Numbered from the stretch's first letter, positions 1-7,970 are shown. The stretch: DNA of 15,233 nt from UBA647 sp964400545 (GCA_964400545.1 CAYNUG010000046.1:1-15233); one strand, 5' to 3'. Numbers and translations are program-made. The notes: a model not told the origin generated them from the letters alone.

Positions 1-27
1 ATAGTCAATATTGTCCCGAGGCATTCA

Positions 28-516
28 ATGAAAAAATTGTATAGAGTTTCATCCGTTATTGACAATGTTATATATGAACAGAAAACATTTGACAAAGTTA
101 TATTCAATTGGTTCTTTTCCGGACGGAAAGAAATCGGTATATCTTATGAGGATCTTGTAATTAATTATAAAAAGCTTTCAGACAAAGCAAAAAAAAATGG
201 CGAAAAATTCATTAATGAACTTTTCACTAAGGAAGAAGCTTTAATACTGAAATCAGAACTTGACAGGAACAGCTCCGGGGAAACAACAATTGAAGAGATA
301 AAACTTCCTGTACCTGACCATATGGAACCTTACAGTATGCTAAAATCTGAAAACGGAAAAGGTTTTTCAAACCTGTCTGCAAGAGAATCATATGATCTTC
401 CATTTCAGGTAATTGGTTTCTTTAACATTCATGATTCATATGAAGCACAGAAGGGAGATGAAAATCCTACAGAAGTAACAACGCTGCCTGACAATTTTTT
501 TAAAGAGAAAAAATGA
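28..516 (+). CDS. Hypothetical protein, 162 aa, upstream of pth
   Basis: I do not recognise this protein. It is 162 residues, soluble-looking, with no signal peptide or membrane segment. The N-terminal third is basic and aromatic (FNWFFSGRKE around residues 26-35). The middle (about 45-80) is charged and probably helical. The C-terminal third contains a hydrophobic patch (LPFQVIGFFNIHD, about 123-135). The ATG is preceded by GAGG at 18-21 with 6-nt spacing, which supports this start. Its stop overlaps the pth start as ATGA (513-516), so the two are probably translationally coupled. In many bacteria the gene before pth encodes ribosomal protein L25/Ctc. I see no L25 features here, so that identity is not supported. 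A link to translation is inferred from context only. Confidence 0.8.
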   Translation: MKKLYRVSSVIDNVIYEQKTFDKVIFNWFFSGRKEIGISYEDLVINYKKLSDKAKKNGEKFINELFTKEEALILKSELDRNSSGETTIEEIKLPVPDHMEPYSMLKSENGKGFSNLSARESYDLPFQVIGFFNIHDSYEAQKGDENPTEVTTLPDNFFKEKK

Positions 517-1088
517 TAAAACTGATCGCTGCTCTCGGGAACCCTGGTCCGGAATATTCATCAAGCCGACACAATGCTGCATGGCAATTTGTGGATAATT
601 TCCCATTCATTGAAGAATCGAGTTGGCAGAAAAAATTTAATGGTTCACTTACAAGTTTCAATTTAAGAAACAGGAAGATCTATATTGTATTACCTGACAC
701 TTTCATGAATCGGAGCGGAATATGTGTCGCATCTGTAGCCAACTTCTATAAGCTGAACCCGGAAGAGATCTTAGTTATTCATGATGAACTTGAACTGAGT
801 TTCGGTACGGTCGGTTTTAAGTACGGAGGAGGCTTGGGCGGGCATAACGGTCTAAGGTCAATAACTTCTTCTCTGGGAACAAAAGACTTTGTCAGATTCA
901 GAATAGGTATTTCCAAACCGGCTCACAAAGATATCACTTCTTATGTTCTCGGAAATTTCAGTAAAGCTGAACAGGAAGAACTTCCTTTTCTGTTTAGAGA
1001 GAGTGCCACAATAATTGAACAAAATATAGATTCCGATCTAATGGAAATTGAATTGAAATACAGAAAGATCAGGATTATTGAAGGTTAA
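513..1088 (+). CDS. pth: Peptidyl-tRNA hydrolase
   Basis: Cytosolic enzyme that hydrolyses the ester bond of peptidyl-tRNAs dropped from stalled or aborted ribosomes, recycling tRNA. At 191 aa it has the normal length for bacterial Pth. The family hallmarks are all visible: LGNPGPEY at residues 8-15 with N10, SRHN at 18-21 with catalytic H20, TFMNRSG at 63-69 with N66, IHDELEL at 89-95 with D91, and GGHNGLRS at 109-116 with N112. These match the E. coli residues N10, H20, N68, D93 and N114. The start overlaps the preceding stop (ATGA) and has only a weak SD, consistent with translational coupling. The next gene's ATG follows the TAA directly with no spacing. Confidence 0.97.
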   Translation: MIKLIAALGNPGPEYSSSRHNAAWQFVDNFPFIEESSWQKKFNGSLTSFNLRNRKIYIVLPDTFMNRSGICVASVANFYKLNPEEILVIHDELELSFGTVGFKYGGGLGGHNGLRSITSSLGTKDFVRFRIGISKPAHKDITSYVLGNFSKAEQEELPFLFRESATIIEQNIDSDLMEIELKYRKIRIIEG

Positions 1089-2246
1089 ATGATCAAAAAT
1101 AAAGAGGGATTTATTTTTCAGGCAACTGAAAGATATTTTGCCCAGACACAAAAGGGATTAAGTGAAATTGCTTCAGATGAACTCAGGGAACTGGGTGCAG
1201 ATCAATGCAAAACATCATACAACGGGGTTTATTTTTCTGCAGATAATGAAGTCCTTTACCGGATAAACTATATGGCAAAAACTGTGAGCAGAGTTCTTGC
1301 CCCACTGGTAAGTTTTACAGTTCACAATGAAAAAGAACTCTATAAAAAATGTTTTAATATTGAATGGGAAATATTTATGTCAGTTGATAAAACATTCGCT
1401 GTTTCTTCATCTGTATCCGGAAGTAAAATATCTCATTCCCGTTTTGCAGCCCTGAGAGTTAAAGATGCGATCGTAGATCGTTTGAGGGAAAAGTTCGGTA
1501 GCAGACCCGATGTTAAAACTGATGATCCGGATATCCCGATCAATCTTAATATCAGAAATAATTTTTGTACAATAAGTTATGATACTTCAGGCAGATCTCT
1601 TCATAAGAGAGGATACAGGATCAATCCCGTATCGGCACCTTTACATGAGACTCTTGCTGCTGCAATAATAAGAATCTCCGGATGGGATGGATCAGTCCCT
1701 CTATACGATCCCATGGCCGGATCCGGAACTATTCTTGGCGAAGCAGCCTTGCGATACGGGATGATGCCCTCTTCTGTCAAGGAGAGACATTTCGGACTTT
1801 TTAACATGCCGGGGTTCAATCAAGAGTTATGGAGGAAAGTCAAAAGAAATTCTGACGAAAAAATAAGAAAGATCCCTCCAGAACTTATCTCAGGAAGTGA
1901 TATCAATAAAATAAATGTTAAAGCTGCAAGACAAAATATGAATGAGATCATGAGCGGAGAGAACATCAGGATCATTAAAAAAGATTTTCATGATATTGAA
2001 TCAATCGAAAACTCAATGATCATCTCCAATCTTCCCTATGGGCATAGATTGGGAAATGAAGAGGAAGCGGGAAAAATCTGTTCAGAATTCGGAGATTTTT
2101 TAAAACACAAATGCAGGGGGTCAAAAGCATTCCTTCTCTGTGGCAGTACAAATCTTGTAAAAAAAATAGGTCTCCGGACTTCACGAAAGATCCCTCTCTT
2201 CAACGGTCCGATCGAAACCCGTCTTATAGAACTTGATCTTTACTGA
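1089..2246 (+). CDS. THUMP-domain class I SAM-dependent RNA guanine-N2 methyltransferase (RlmL-like)
   Basis: A 385-aa methyltransferase of the COG0116 family, which methylates guanine N2 in 23S rRNA (RlmL, G2445) or tRNA (TrmN/Trm14). Residues about 14-165 form the N-terminal THUMP region. The characteristic linker LHKRGYR is at 171-177. SAM-binding motif I is YDPMAGSGTI at 206-215, followed by an acidic GSDIN at 269-273. The catalytic loop reads NLPYG at 314-318, where most family members have NPPYG. It lacks the RlmK half found fused in E. coli RlmKL, so it resembles the single-domain form of Gram-positives. It starts directly after the pth stop with GAAGG just upstream, placing it in the same translation-related operon. 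Whether rRNA or tRNA is the substrate cannot be settled from sequence. Confidence 0.87.
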   Translation: MIKNKEGFIFQATERYFAQTQKGLSEIASDELRELGADQCKTSYNGVYFSADNEVLYRINYMAKTVSRVLAPLVSFTVHNEKELYKKCFNIEWEIFMSVDKTFAVSSSVSGSKISHSRFAALRVKDAIVDRLREKFGSRPDVKTDDPDIPINLNIRNNFCTISYDTSGRSLHKRGYRINPVSAPLHETLAAAIIRISGWDGSVPLYDPMAGSGTILGEAALRYGMMPSSVKERHFGLFNMPGFNQELWRKVKRNSDEKIRKIPPELISGSDINKINVKAARQNMNEIMSGENIRIIKKDFHDIESIENSMIISNLPYGHRLGNEEEAGKICSEFGDFLKHKCRGSKAFLLCGSTNLVKKIGLRTSRKIPLFNGPIETRLIELDLY

Positions 2247-2265
2247 ACTTTCATAAAAAACCTGT

Positions 2266-2295
2266 TTGATTTGTAACTATATAGATATTTATAAC
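2266..2295 (+). promoter_or_regulatory. Possible promoter for the lipoprotein gene
   Basis: TTGATT at 2266-2271 and TATAAC at 2290-2295 are separated by 18 nt, a reasonable sigma70-type pair in the 82-nt gap after the methyltransferase gene. The -10 overlaps the left arm of an inverted repeat. The region is very AT-rich, so a chance match is quite possible. Confidence 0.3.
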
Positions 2296-2313
2296 CTCTT
2301 ATGTTATAAATAT
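2285..2313. repeat. 11-bp perfect inverted repeat in the lipoprotein leader
   Basis: ATATTTATAAC at 2285-2295 is the exact reverse complement of GTTATAAATAT at 2303-2313, with a 7-nt spacer. It ends 5 nt before the AGGAGG at 2319-2324. It is not followed by a T-run, so it is unlikely to be a terminator. It may be a DNA operator over the possible -10 box or an RNA hairpin just before the SD. Confidence 0.6.
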
Positions 2314-2328
2314 ATTTCAGGAGGAATT

Positions 2329-2742
2329 ATGAAAAAAATTACATTTATTTTGATCACAATGATGATCATACTGGTTTTGACGGGATGCGGGAAAAAAAAT
2401 AGCGGACCTAAAGCCGTTATAGGTGAAATGCTTGATACATTTGATTCTTATATCGCAGATATGAACAAGTCTGATAATGTTGATGAAGCTATTGTTGCAA
2501 TGGAAAATTTTACCAAAGCAATGGCAGTACTGAAACCTAAAATAGATCAACTAGAGAAAGATTATCCTAATCTGAAAAACTCATTTAAAGGTGAAGCCAT
2601 ACCTGACCAATTTAAAGAATTCGAAGGAAGAATAAAGGAAATGGGTCCTAAATTTGGTGCACTTATGGGCAAAATGATGCAATATATGGGTGATCCAAAA
2701 TTTCAGGAAGCTTCCAAAAAAATGCAAGAAGCAATGAAATAA
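2329..2742 (+). CDS. Small lipoprotein, Met/Lys-rich
   Basis: A 137-aa predicted lipoprotein. The start at 2329 is chosen because AGGAGG lies at 2319-2324 and because it begins a classical lipoprotein signal: MKK, then a hydrophobic stretch (4-17), then the lipobox LTGC with lipidated C20. An in-frame TTG at 2266 would add 21 residues of poor signal-peptide character. The mature part is charged, predicted mostly helical and rich in Met and Lys. It includes several Met-Gly spacings (MGPKFGALMGKMM, residues about 104-116). There is no recognised domain, so the function is unknown. It follows the RNA-modification genes but has its own leader and ends at the strong bidirectional terminator. Confidence 0.85.
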   Translation: MKKITFILITMMIILVLTGCGKKNSGPKAVIGEMLDTFDSYIADMNKSDNVDEAIVAMENFTKAMAVLKPKIDQLEKDYPNLKNSFKGEAIPDQFKEFEGRIKEMGPKFGALMGKMMQYMGDPKFQEASKKMQEAMK

Positions 2743-2758
2743 TATTTTTTAAATTAAT

Positions 2759-2787
2759 AAAAAAGGGATGATCTTCATCCCTTTTTT
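2759..2787. terminator. Bidirectional Rho-independent terminator between convergent operons
   Basis: Stem GGGATGA (2765-2771) pairs with TCATCCC (2775-2781) around a TCT loop. It is flanked by A6 (2759-2764) and T6 (2782-2787), so it has a U-tract in both directions. It terminates the lipoprotein gene on the plus strand and the LolA-like gene on the minus strand. The minus-strand gene's TAA (2788-2786) lies inside the T-tract. Confidence 0.9.
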
Positions 2788-3535
2788 ATTTAAGCAACAT
2801 TCTTTCACTGAATGTTTCAGAAGGAATATCAATATTAAACCTGATTTTTGTCAAAACAACTCTTGTTGACGAATTTTTCCTCAATTTATCTTCCATAATC
2901 ATTTCAACAGGATAAAATCTATTATTAAATTTCTTAATATTGAGTACTTTAGAGACTTTTACAAGTTTTCCGCTTTTAGAGTAAAGTTCTTCTTTAAGTC
3001 CTATATACTTTATTTTATCAACCCAGATCTTTCGTTTAAAATAGGTCTGCCTCTTTTTTTTTGATATAAGGATCAGAACAAAACATTCTTCTCCATCCAA
3101 TACTTCATCCGGAAGCATCTCCCCCGAATACTCTTCCCGAAGCTTATTCGACCGCTCAGTCATATCTTCATATGACATATCAGAGCCCATCATACTCTGC
3201 CTGAGCATATGTCCCGACAATCTCAAGATCCTTTCAGCCGAAGGGTAATATATTTTAATAATCTTATCCCTCTTTAGAATCTTAGTCCCCCTGTCTCTGA
3301 CCGGACTTAAGAACTCAATAAAGGATCTTGAATTCCCTAAAGAATAACTTTTCAGTTTTTTTATTATCTTCCTTTTTTTTATGGTTATTATCATCTCCAT
3401 CTCGGAATATGCACTTTTAAATGTCATATTAGAATCAATCTTATTCAGAATCACAAATGGATCTTTCTGCTCAGCATAAGATCCAGGAGAAAGAACAAAT
3501 AATATAAAAAACATTATGAATAATGACCTTTTCAT
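2786..3535 (-). CDS. LolA-like periplasmic protein (outer membrane lipoprotein-sorting family)
   Basis: A 249-aa exported protein. Signal peptide: KR, a hydrophobic core, then cleavage after SYA at about residue 21. The mature part matches the LolA_like/COG2834 family. Its diagnostic segment is present: GTKILKRD (83-90), IYYPSAERILRLSG (95-108), then QSMMGSDMSYEDM (113-125). Family members are LolA/LolB-fold periplasmic carriers of lipids or lipoproteins, commonly encoded next to RND or ABC exporters. The ATG at 3535 has GAGGT at 3541-3545 with good spacing. A GTG 12 nt upstream is less likely because it overlaps that SD. It is the last gene of the envelope operon, a few nt after the second permease. 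Its likely role is to receive cargo from the ABC complex in the periplasm. Confidence 0.88.
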   Translation of the reverse strand: MKRSLFIMFFILFVLSPGSYAEQKDPFVILNKIDSNMTFKSAYSEMEMIITIKKRKIIKKLKSYSLGNSRSFIEFLSPVRDRGTKILKRDKIIKIYYPSAERILRLSGHMLRQSMMGSDMSYEDMTERSNKLREEYSGEMLPDEVLDGEECFVLILISKKKRQTYFKRKIWVDKIKYIGLKEELYSKSGKLVKVSKVLNIKKFNNRFYPVEMIMEDKLRKNSSTRVVLTKIRFNIDIPSETFSERMLLK

Positions 3536-3548
3536 TTTATACCTCACT

Positions 3549-4823
3549 TTATACTTTCAATTTTGATCTGAATGCCTCTGCAGGAAGCATTTTTGACGAT
3601 TTGTAAGCAGGATACAATACAGCAAGAACTGATATCAGCAATCCGAAAAAGAAAGAACTGACAATAATGGAAAAAGTAAGATCAGGGTAAATAATGTTTC
3701 CATAAAGAGCAAGGGGGATATCAAATTTTTCCCACATCTCCTTCCCGACCATTTCAGCAAAATTTATCCCGGTTTTCTCTAACCACGCAGACAAACCGCT
3801 CCCGAACAAAACTCCGAAAGCAGATCCGATAGTTCCAATAAATAAAGCTTCAGTGACTATCATTGAGAAAATTTCCCGGTTCTTCAACCCGAGAGCTTTT
3901 AAAACTCCGATTTCCTGATATCTCTCCATAACGATCATCAGCATTGTGTTAAGTATCACCATTGCAACGATCAGGAGAATTATCCCCATTATCTTCTGCC
4001 AGATCTGTTTAGCCATCGGCATAAGTTTTCCGATTATTTCATCCTCTTCCCAGGTGATCGCAGTTAAAGATTCACCATATTTCCCTTCACTAAACATTTT
4101 CTTAAGACCAGACACGACCTCATTTGCTTTGTTCTGATCATCAAGATAGATGAGGATCTCGTGGGATGATTCACCACAATCAAGTATCTCTCTTCCGAAT
4201 TTAATAGGAACAAAAACCAAATGCTTATCTATATAAGTATATCCTGTATAAAAGATCCCTGATATTCTAAAAGGTAACGCATAAGTGGAATAATTTATAT
4301 CTGTAGTAACAATGAGGAGTTCATCATTCACATTCAATCCCATTTTTTCCGCAAATAATTTACCTACCATAATCTCTTTCCTATCTTTATTAAAATATTC
4401 TCCGGAGATCACCATTTCCCCGATCTTCATCTGTACATTAATTGTATCCGGATCAGCTCCGATAATTATTCCTGGCTCATTTAATTCTTCCTTGCTTATC
4501 AGAGCATTGAACTTTACCATCTGGCTTACCAAATTGACCCCATCCATCTTACTTATCCTTTCGGACAGTTCTTCAGAGTTCAGCACCATCTCTGCCTTTG
4601 GCATTATCCTTTCAAGTCTTAAATATTCTGATGTGGCTATCTTCACATCTCCGGTTCTCATCCTCTTTGTGATCTCAGTTATACTATTCATTATCCCTTC
4701 TATATAACTGGAAGCAAATATAAGCATCGTTATTCCCACTGTGATAGCAATAATTGTGAATATTGTCCTCTTTTTGTTACGTGAAATATTTTTCCATCCC
4801 AGTTTTAATATATTAAAAAACAT
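3549..4823 (-). CDS. ABC transporter permease, FtsX/LolE-MacB type (second permease)
   Basis: A 424-aa inner-membrane permease with the four-TM FtsX/MacB layout. TM1 is at about 20-40, followed by a large periplasmic domain (about 45-275, MacB_PCD-like, containing IIIGADPDT and IMVGKLFAEKMGL). TM2 is at about 277-299, TM3 at 320-345 and TM4 at 383-405. The conserved cytoplasmic coupling segment MERYQEIGVLKALGLK follows TM2 (299-314). The end YPAYKSSKMLPAEAFR is typical of LolC/LolE. It differs clearly from the neighbouring permease, so the transporter is probably a heterodimer like LolC/LolE. The ATG has AAGGAG upstream, which overlaps the stop of the first permease (11-nt gap). Cargo is unknown. 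Confidence 0.92.
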   Translation of the reverse strand: MFFNILKLGWKNISRNKKRTIFTIIAITVGITMLIFASSYIEGIMNSITEITKRMRTGDVKIATSEYLRLERIMPKAEMVLNSEELSERISKMDGVNLVSQMVKFNALISKEELNEPGIIIGADPDTINVQMKIGEMVISGEYFNKDRKEIMVGKLFAEKMGLNVNDELLIVTTDINYSTYALPFRISGIFYTGYTYIDKHLVFVPIKFGREILDCGESSHEILIYLDDQNKANEVVSGLKKMFSEGKYGESLTAITWEEDEIIGKLMPMAKQIWQKIMGIILLIVAMVILNTMLMIVMERYQEIGVLKALGLKNREIFSMIVTEALFIGTIGSAFGVLFGSGLSAWLEKTGINFAEMVGKEMWEKFDIPLALYGNIIYPDLTFSIIVSSFFFGLLISVLAVLYPAYKSSKMLPAEAFRSKLKV

Positions 4824-4834
4824 TTTTGTGCTCC

Positions 4835-6103
4835 TTAGAAGTGTCTTAATGCTTCGACCGGATTCATTTTAGCTGCTTTGCTGGCCGGGTAATAAGTTGC
4901 AACGATTGAGATAAATGTCCCAAGCAGAAAAGTATAAATAAGGGGTTTAAATGTAAGATCTGCATATAAAGTATCCTTTAAAGGATAGATAGTTGCTACA
5001 ATTTCTTTATAGCTATTTCCAAGTGTTTTCATTGACCAACCATATACTTCAAGATACCAGCTGGCAAGACCTCCGATAACACAACCGAGCAATGATCCGA
5101 GAACTCCGATAAAGCCCCCTTCAAAAAGGAAAACTATTTTTATCTCCGATCTCTTCATACCTAATGCCATCATCATCCCGATCTCTCTTGTCCTTTCAAG
5201 TACAGCCATCAACATTGTATTTATGATCCCCATTGATGCAATGAAAAGCATAATCATTATCAATATACTTGTATTCTTTGTTTTCATCTTACTAATTGCA
5301 AGAAAATCACCTGCAAGCTGATCCCATGAAAAAACCTCATAATTGAGACCGGCTTTTTCTATCTTATTCTGAAGTATTTTTTTTACACCAAGTATCTCAT
5401 CTTTATCATCCGTATTGAGACGAATAACAATCTCTGTAATTCCGGAGTCAAGACTCATCGCTTCCTGTGCTATCTCAAGAGGAATAAAAACAAATCCACT
5501 GTTAACATTCGGATTTGCTGTATCGAATATCCCCTTAATCTCAAAATCGACGGCATTCCATGTGAATTGGTTGTCAACCCTGGAAGTTATCACTCTGACA
5601 GTTATGATATCTCCGACTCCAAGGTTGAGGTCCTCAGCAAAGGCCTTCCCTATAATGATTTGATATTCACCATCCTCTATCCACTCTCCTTCTACAAGAG
5701 ATTCCTTAATATTGAATACCAACGGATCAAAATCGGGCTCAACACCGGCACATATGCATGGGAGCTCATCACTCCCTTTTATAATACTTCCCGGAAACAA
5801 TACCCTCCGTTCGGCTCCGACAACAGAATCTACTCTCCTTACATCCTTAATTAACAGATCACTTTTATTTATGATCTTATCTGTGGGTAATTCATCTTTT
5901 TCTTCAAAATACCCTTTATTAAATATTTTGAGATGTGAGGTCTGGCTGTTTATAATATTATTCAGAGAATGCTTATCGATCCCGTTCATTAGAGTTATTC
6001 CTATTATTAATAATGCAAGTCCCAGTGATACGGCAGAGAGGGTTATCAATGTTCTCCGTTTGGATCTGAAAATATTTCTGATCCCCAGTTTTATCAAGTT
6101 CAT
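4835..6103 (-). CDS. ABC transporter permease, FtsX/LolC-MacB type (first permease)
   Basis: A 422-aa permease partner of the downstream gene. TM1 is at about 18-40, with a periplasmic domain at about 45-275 (IIIGKAFAEDLNLGVGD at 149-165). TM2 is at about 278-301, the coupling segment ERTREIGMMMALGMKR at 303-318, TM3 at 323-347 and TM4 at 386-405, ending with YPASKAAKMNPVEALR. I chose the ATG at 6103, one nt after the ATPase stop. It has AGAGG upstream, and it gives the usual N-terminus LIKLGIRNIFRSKRR. An upstream in-frame start at 6142 would add 13 basic residues and overlap the ATPase gene. Two non-identical permeases and one ATPase match the LolCDE arrangement, which uses ATP hydrolysis to extract lipidated cargo from the inner membrane. 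Confidence 0.92.
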   Translation of the reverse strand: MNLIKLGIRNIFRSKRRTLITLSAVSLGLALLIIGITLMNGIDKHSLNNIINSQTSHLKIFNKGYFEEKDELPTDKIINKSDLLIKDVRRVDSVVGAERRVLFPGSIIKGSDELPCICAGVEPDFDPLVFNIKESLVEGEWIEDGEYQIIIGKAFAEDLNLGVGDIITVRVITSRVDNQFTWNAVDFEIKGIFDTANPNVNSGFVFIPLEIAQEAMSLDSGITEIVIRLNTDDKDEILGVKKILQNKIEKAGLNYEVFSWDQLAGDFLAISKMKTKNTSILIMIMLFIASMGIINTMLMAVLERTREIGMMMALGMKRSEIKIVFLFEGGFIGVLGSLLGCVIGGLASWYLEVYGWSMKTLGNSYKEIVATIYPLKDTLYADLTFKPLIYTFLLGTFISIVATYYPASKAAKMNPVEALRHF

Positions 6104-6104
6104 A

Positions 6105-6797
6105 TTACGCCTCTTTCTTCTTATCGGACTTAATTTCACCATCTTTTAGTGTAATTAACCTCTCTGCATAATCCATGACCATCGTGTCATGAGTTGAAAA
6201 AATAAAGGTCACACCAAACTTCTTATTCAGATCAAACATCAGATCAAGTACATCCATTCCCGAAACTGAATCGAGATTAGCAGTAGGTTCATCTGCAAGT
6301 ACAAGTTCCGGATCTTTTACTAATGCTCTGGCTATTGATACTCTCTGTTGCTGTCCTCCGCTCAGTTCGGAAGGTTTTCTCTTCTTCAGCTCCAGCAAAC
6401 CTACCTCATCAAGTATTTTGTCAACCTTTTCTATCCGCTCCTGTTCAGAAAGACCTCCCTTAAGTATCAGAGGAAATTCCACATTTTCAAAAGCGGTCAA
6501 TATAGGAATTAAATTAAAGGTCTGAAAAATAAATCCTATTTTATCTCTCCTGATCAAGGCAAGGGAATTACTGCTTTTTTCATTGATATCTTCTCCATCT
6601 AAAAAATAGTTACCTGATGTAGCTTTGTCCAGACAACCTGTTATATTCAATATTGTGGTCTTCCCTGAACCTGATGGACCCGCTATTGAAACAAATTCTC
6701 CCTTATCGATCTCAAATGAAATTGATCTTAGAGCAAAAGATTCTATATCTCCTGTATGGTATATCCTTGATATATTTTCGACCTTTAATAGTGACAT
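6105..6797 (-). CDS. ABC transporter ATP-binding protein, LolD/MacB family
   Basis: A 230-aa stand-alone ATPase with every catalytic motif intact: Walker A GPSGSGKT (40-47), Q-loop Q92, signature LSGGQQQ (145-151), Walker B LVLADE (165-170), D-loop ANLD (173-176) and switch H203. The segment IGFIFQTFNLIPILTAFENV (87-106) is typical of the LolD/MacB/FtsE group that drives mechanotransmission exporters rather than classical importers. The start has GGAGG at 6803-6807, 5 nt before the ATG, and the barrel gene ends 11 nt upstream. It should work with the two permeases downstream. The basic C-terminal tail (SDKKKEA) is encoded over the SD of the next gene. Confidence 0.96.
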   Translation of the reverse strand: MSLLKVENISRIYHTGDIESFALRSISFEIDKGEFVSIAGPSGSGKTTILNITGCLDKATSGNYFLDGEDINEKSSNSLALIRRDKIGFIFQTFNLIPILTAFENVEFPLILKGGLSEQERIEKVDKILDEVGLLELKKRKPSELSGGQQQRVSIARALVKDPELVLADEPTANLDSVSGMDVLDLMFDLNKKFGVTFIFSTHDTMVMDYAERLITLKDGEIKSDKKKEA

Positions 6798-6808
6798 TAT
6801 CGCCTCCG

Positions 6809-7915
6809 CTAGAAATTTATTTTAAGCCACAGAAAAAATGCACCTAAGCCCCGCATATTTAACTCGCCTCCGGATCTTCCCATTGGAATATATAATCCGG
6901 ATGTAATTGATATATTTTGAAATATTTCATATGATAAAGCAGGATTTATAAGGTAACTGCCGTCGTCAACATTCCCTATATAACTGATCGACAAAGAAGC
7001 GAAATTTGATAATCCATATCTCAGCATAGAAAAAATATAGTTTCTGCCGAGAATAAATCTTTCCCCTTTCCGGATCAGATCATAATCATAGTTATGGAAA
7101 TCTTCATTTCCTCCACAATCATGCAAGTACTCACTTAACAAGTACAATCCGCTTCCGATCGGGAAAGTGTAGTCCATGCCCAGAACAACCTTCTCATAAT
7201 TCCCTGAAACTGTTCTGAAAGATCCGTATTCTATCCACCATCCTATTAAATTTTCTCCCCTCAGATCAAAGCCGAGGACATTATTGAAATTCTGATATCC
7301 GTTTATATATGTGAATCCGGCATCAATGTTTAAGAGTGTCCAACTGAACCTTAAAGCTTTACCAGAGGAATTCAGATCATCAGAAGGAAGGAATACAGCA
7401 GTAACTGATTTTTTCTTTCCTACAGGTGCATATAGTTTTACAGCATTGACACCGGGCTTCTCCTCTTTGGGCTCCATAAAATTGACCCGATTAAATATAT
7501 CAAGCGGAGACCACAGATAGGAAACACCCATTGCAATCCTCTGTTTCCCTACACTGAGATCAAAATTTTTAAAATGTATATCTGCATATACCCTGTCAAG
7601 ATCGATTTTCATATCATTTCCGGACAAATCTCCCGAAGTGCTATCACTAATTCCTACAGGAGTTAAAAGTGAACCGTAAAAGGAAAAGAAATCGACCGCC
7701 AGATTAATCTTAACTTTTTCTGAAGGTGATGTTCTAAGTTTTAATCTTAATCTGTTGTAATCCCCGGTCAGAAAGTTATTATCACTTTGATGGGTTTCAA
7801 TTGTATTAAATATCAGAAAGAATCTGTTCTCATAATATCCGGAAAATTCTGATTCAGGAAAAAGACGAATAATTAGTATTATTATAGTGCAACTTATAAT
7901 TATAACTTTTTTCAA
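6809..7915 (-). CDS. Predicted outer-membrane beta-barrel protein of the ABC export operon
   Basis: A 368-aa protein with an N-terminal hydrophobic export signal (MKK plus residues 4-17, no clear A-x-A cleavage site) and then alternating hydrophobic/aromatic strands throughout. It ends in Phe (FFLWLKINF), the usual beta-signal for outer-membrane assembly. The central motif GKQRIAMGVSYLWSPLDIFN (123-142), followed by EEKPGVNAVKLY (151-162), resembles the GKQR-W..P.D.FNP region of DUF1302-type barrels. In other bacteria those occur with LolA/LolB-fold partners and RND exporters. That resemblance is from memory, not a search. The start is TTG at 7915 with AGGG upstream, and the SD lies in the 3' arm of a hairpin. 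It is the first gene of the operon and could be the outer-membrane receiver or exit. Confidence 0.8.
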   Translation of the reverse strand: MKKVIIISCTIIILIIRLFPESEFSGYYENRFFLIFNTIETHQSDNNFLTGDYNRLRLKLRTSPSEKVKINLAVDFFSFYGSLLTPVGISDSTSGDLSGNDMKIDLDRVYADIHFKNFDLSVGKQRIAMGVSYLWSPLDIFNRVNFMEPKEEKPGVNAVKLYAPVGKKKSVTAVFLPSDDLNSSGKALRFSWTLLNIDAGFTYINGYQNFNNVLGFDLRGENLIGWWIEYGSFRTVSGNYEKVVLGMDYTFPIGSGLYLLSEYLHDCGGNEDFHNYDYDLIRKGERFILGRNYIFSMLRYGLSNFASLSISYIGNVDDGSYLINPALSYEIFQNISITSGLYIPMGRSGGELNMRGLGAFFLWLKINF

Positions 7916-7922
7916 TTTTTAT

Positions 7923-7965
7923 CCCTGTCCATCATATTGTATTTTTCAAGACAATGCGGACAGGG
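7923..7965 (-). promoter_or_regulatory. 5' leader hairpin sequestering the SD of the envelope operon
   Basis: In the minus-strand RNA, CCCUGUCC (7965-7958) pairs with GGACAGGG (7930-7923). An inner stem AUUGU/ACAAU (7955-7951 with 7940-7936) surrounds a 10-nt loop. The AGGG of the 3' arm is the SD for the TTG start at 7915. No U-run follows on either strand, so it is not a standard terminator. Control of translation is inferred. Confidence 0.55.
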
Positions 7966-7970
7966 AATGT

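Noticed and set aside
1601..1819. Minus-strand ORF opposite the methyltransferase motif I region
   Set aside because: Shadow of the SAM-binding region; no start signals.
4312..4707. Plus-strand ORF of 131 aa opposite the second permease
   Set aside because: Antisense shadow of a well-supported FtsX-type permease; low-complexity Ser/Ile-rich translation, no SD and no recognisable domain.
5712..6149. Plus-strand ORF of 145 aa opposite the first permease
   Set aside because: Antisense shadow of the first permease, with reverse-complement composition and no independent evidence.
7923..7965. The CCCTGTCC/GGACAGGG repeat as a Rho-independent terminator
   Set aside because: No T-tract follows on either strand; the location over an SD fits a leader structure better.
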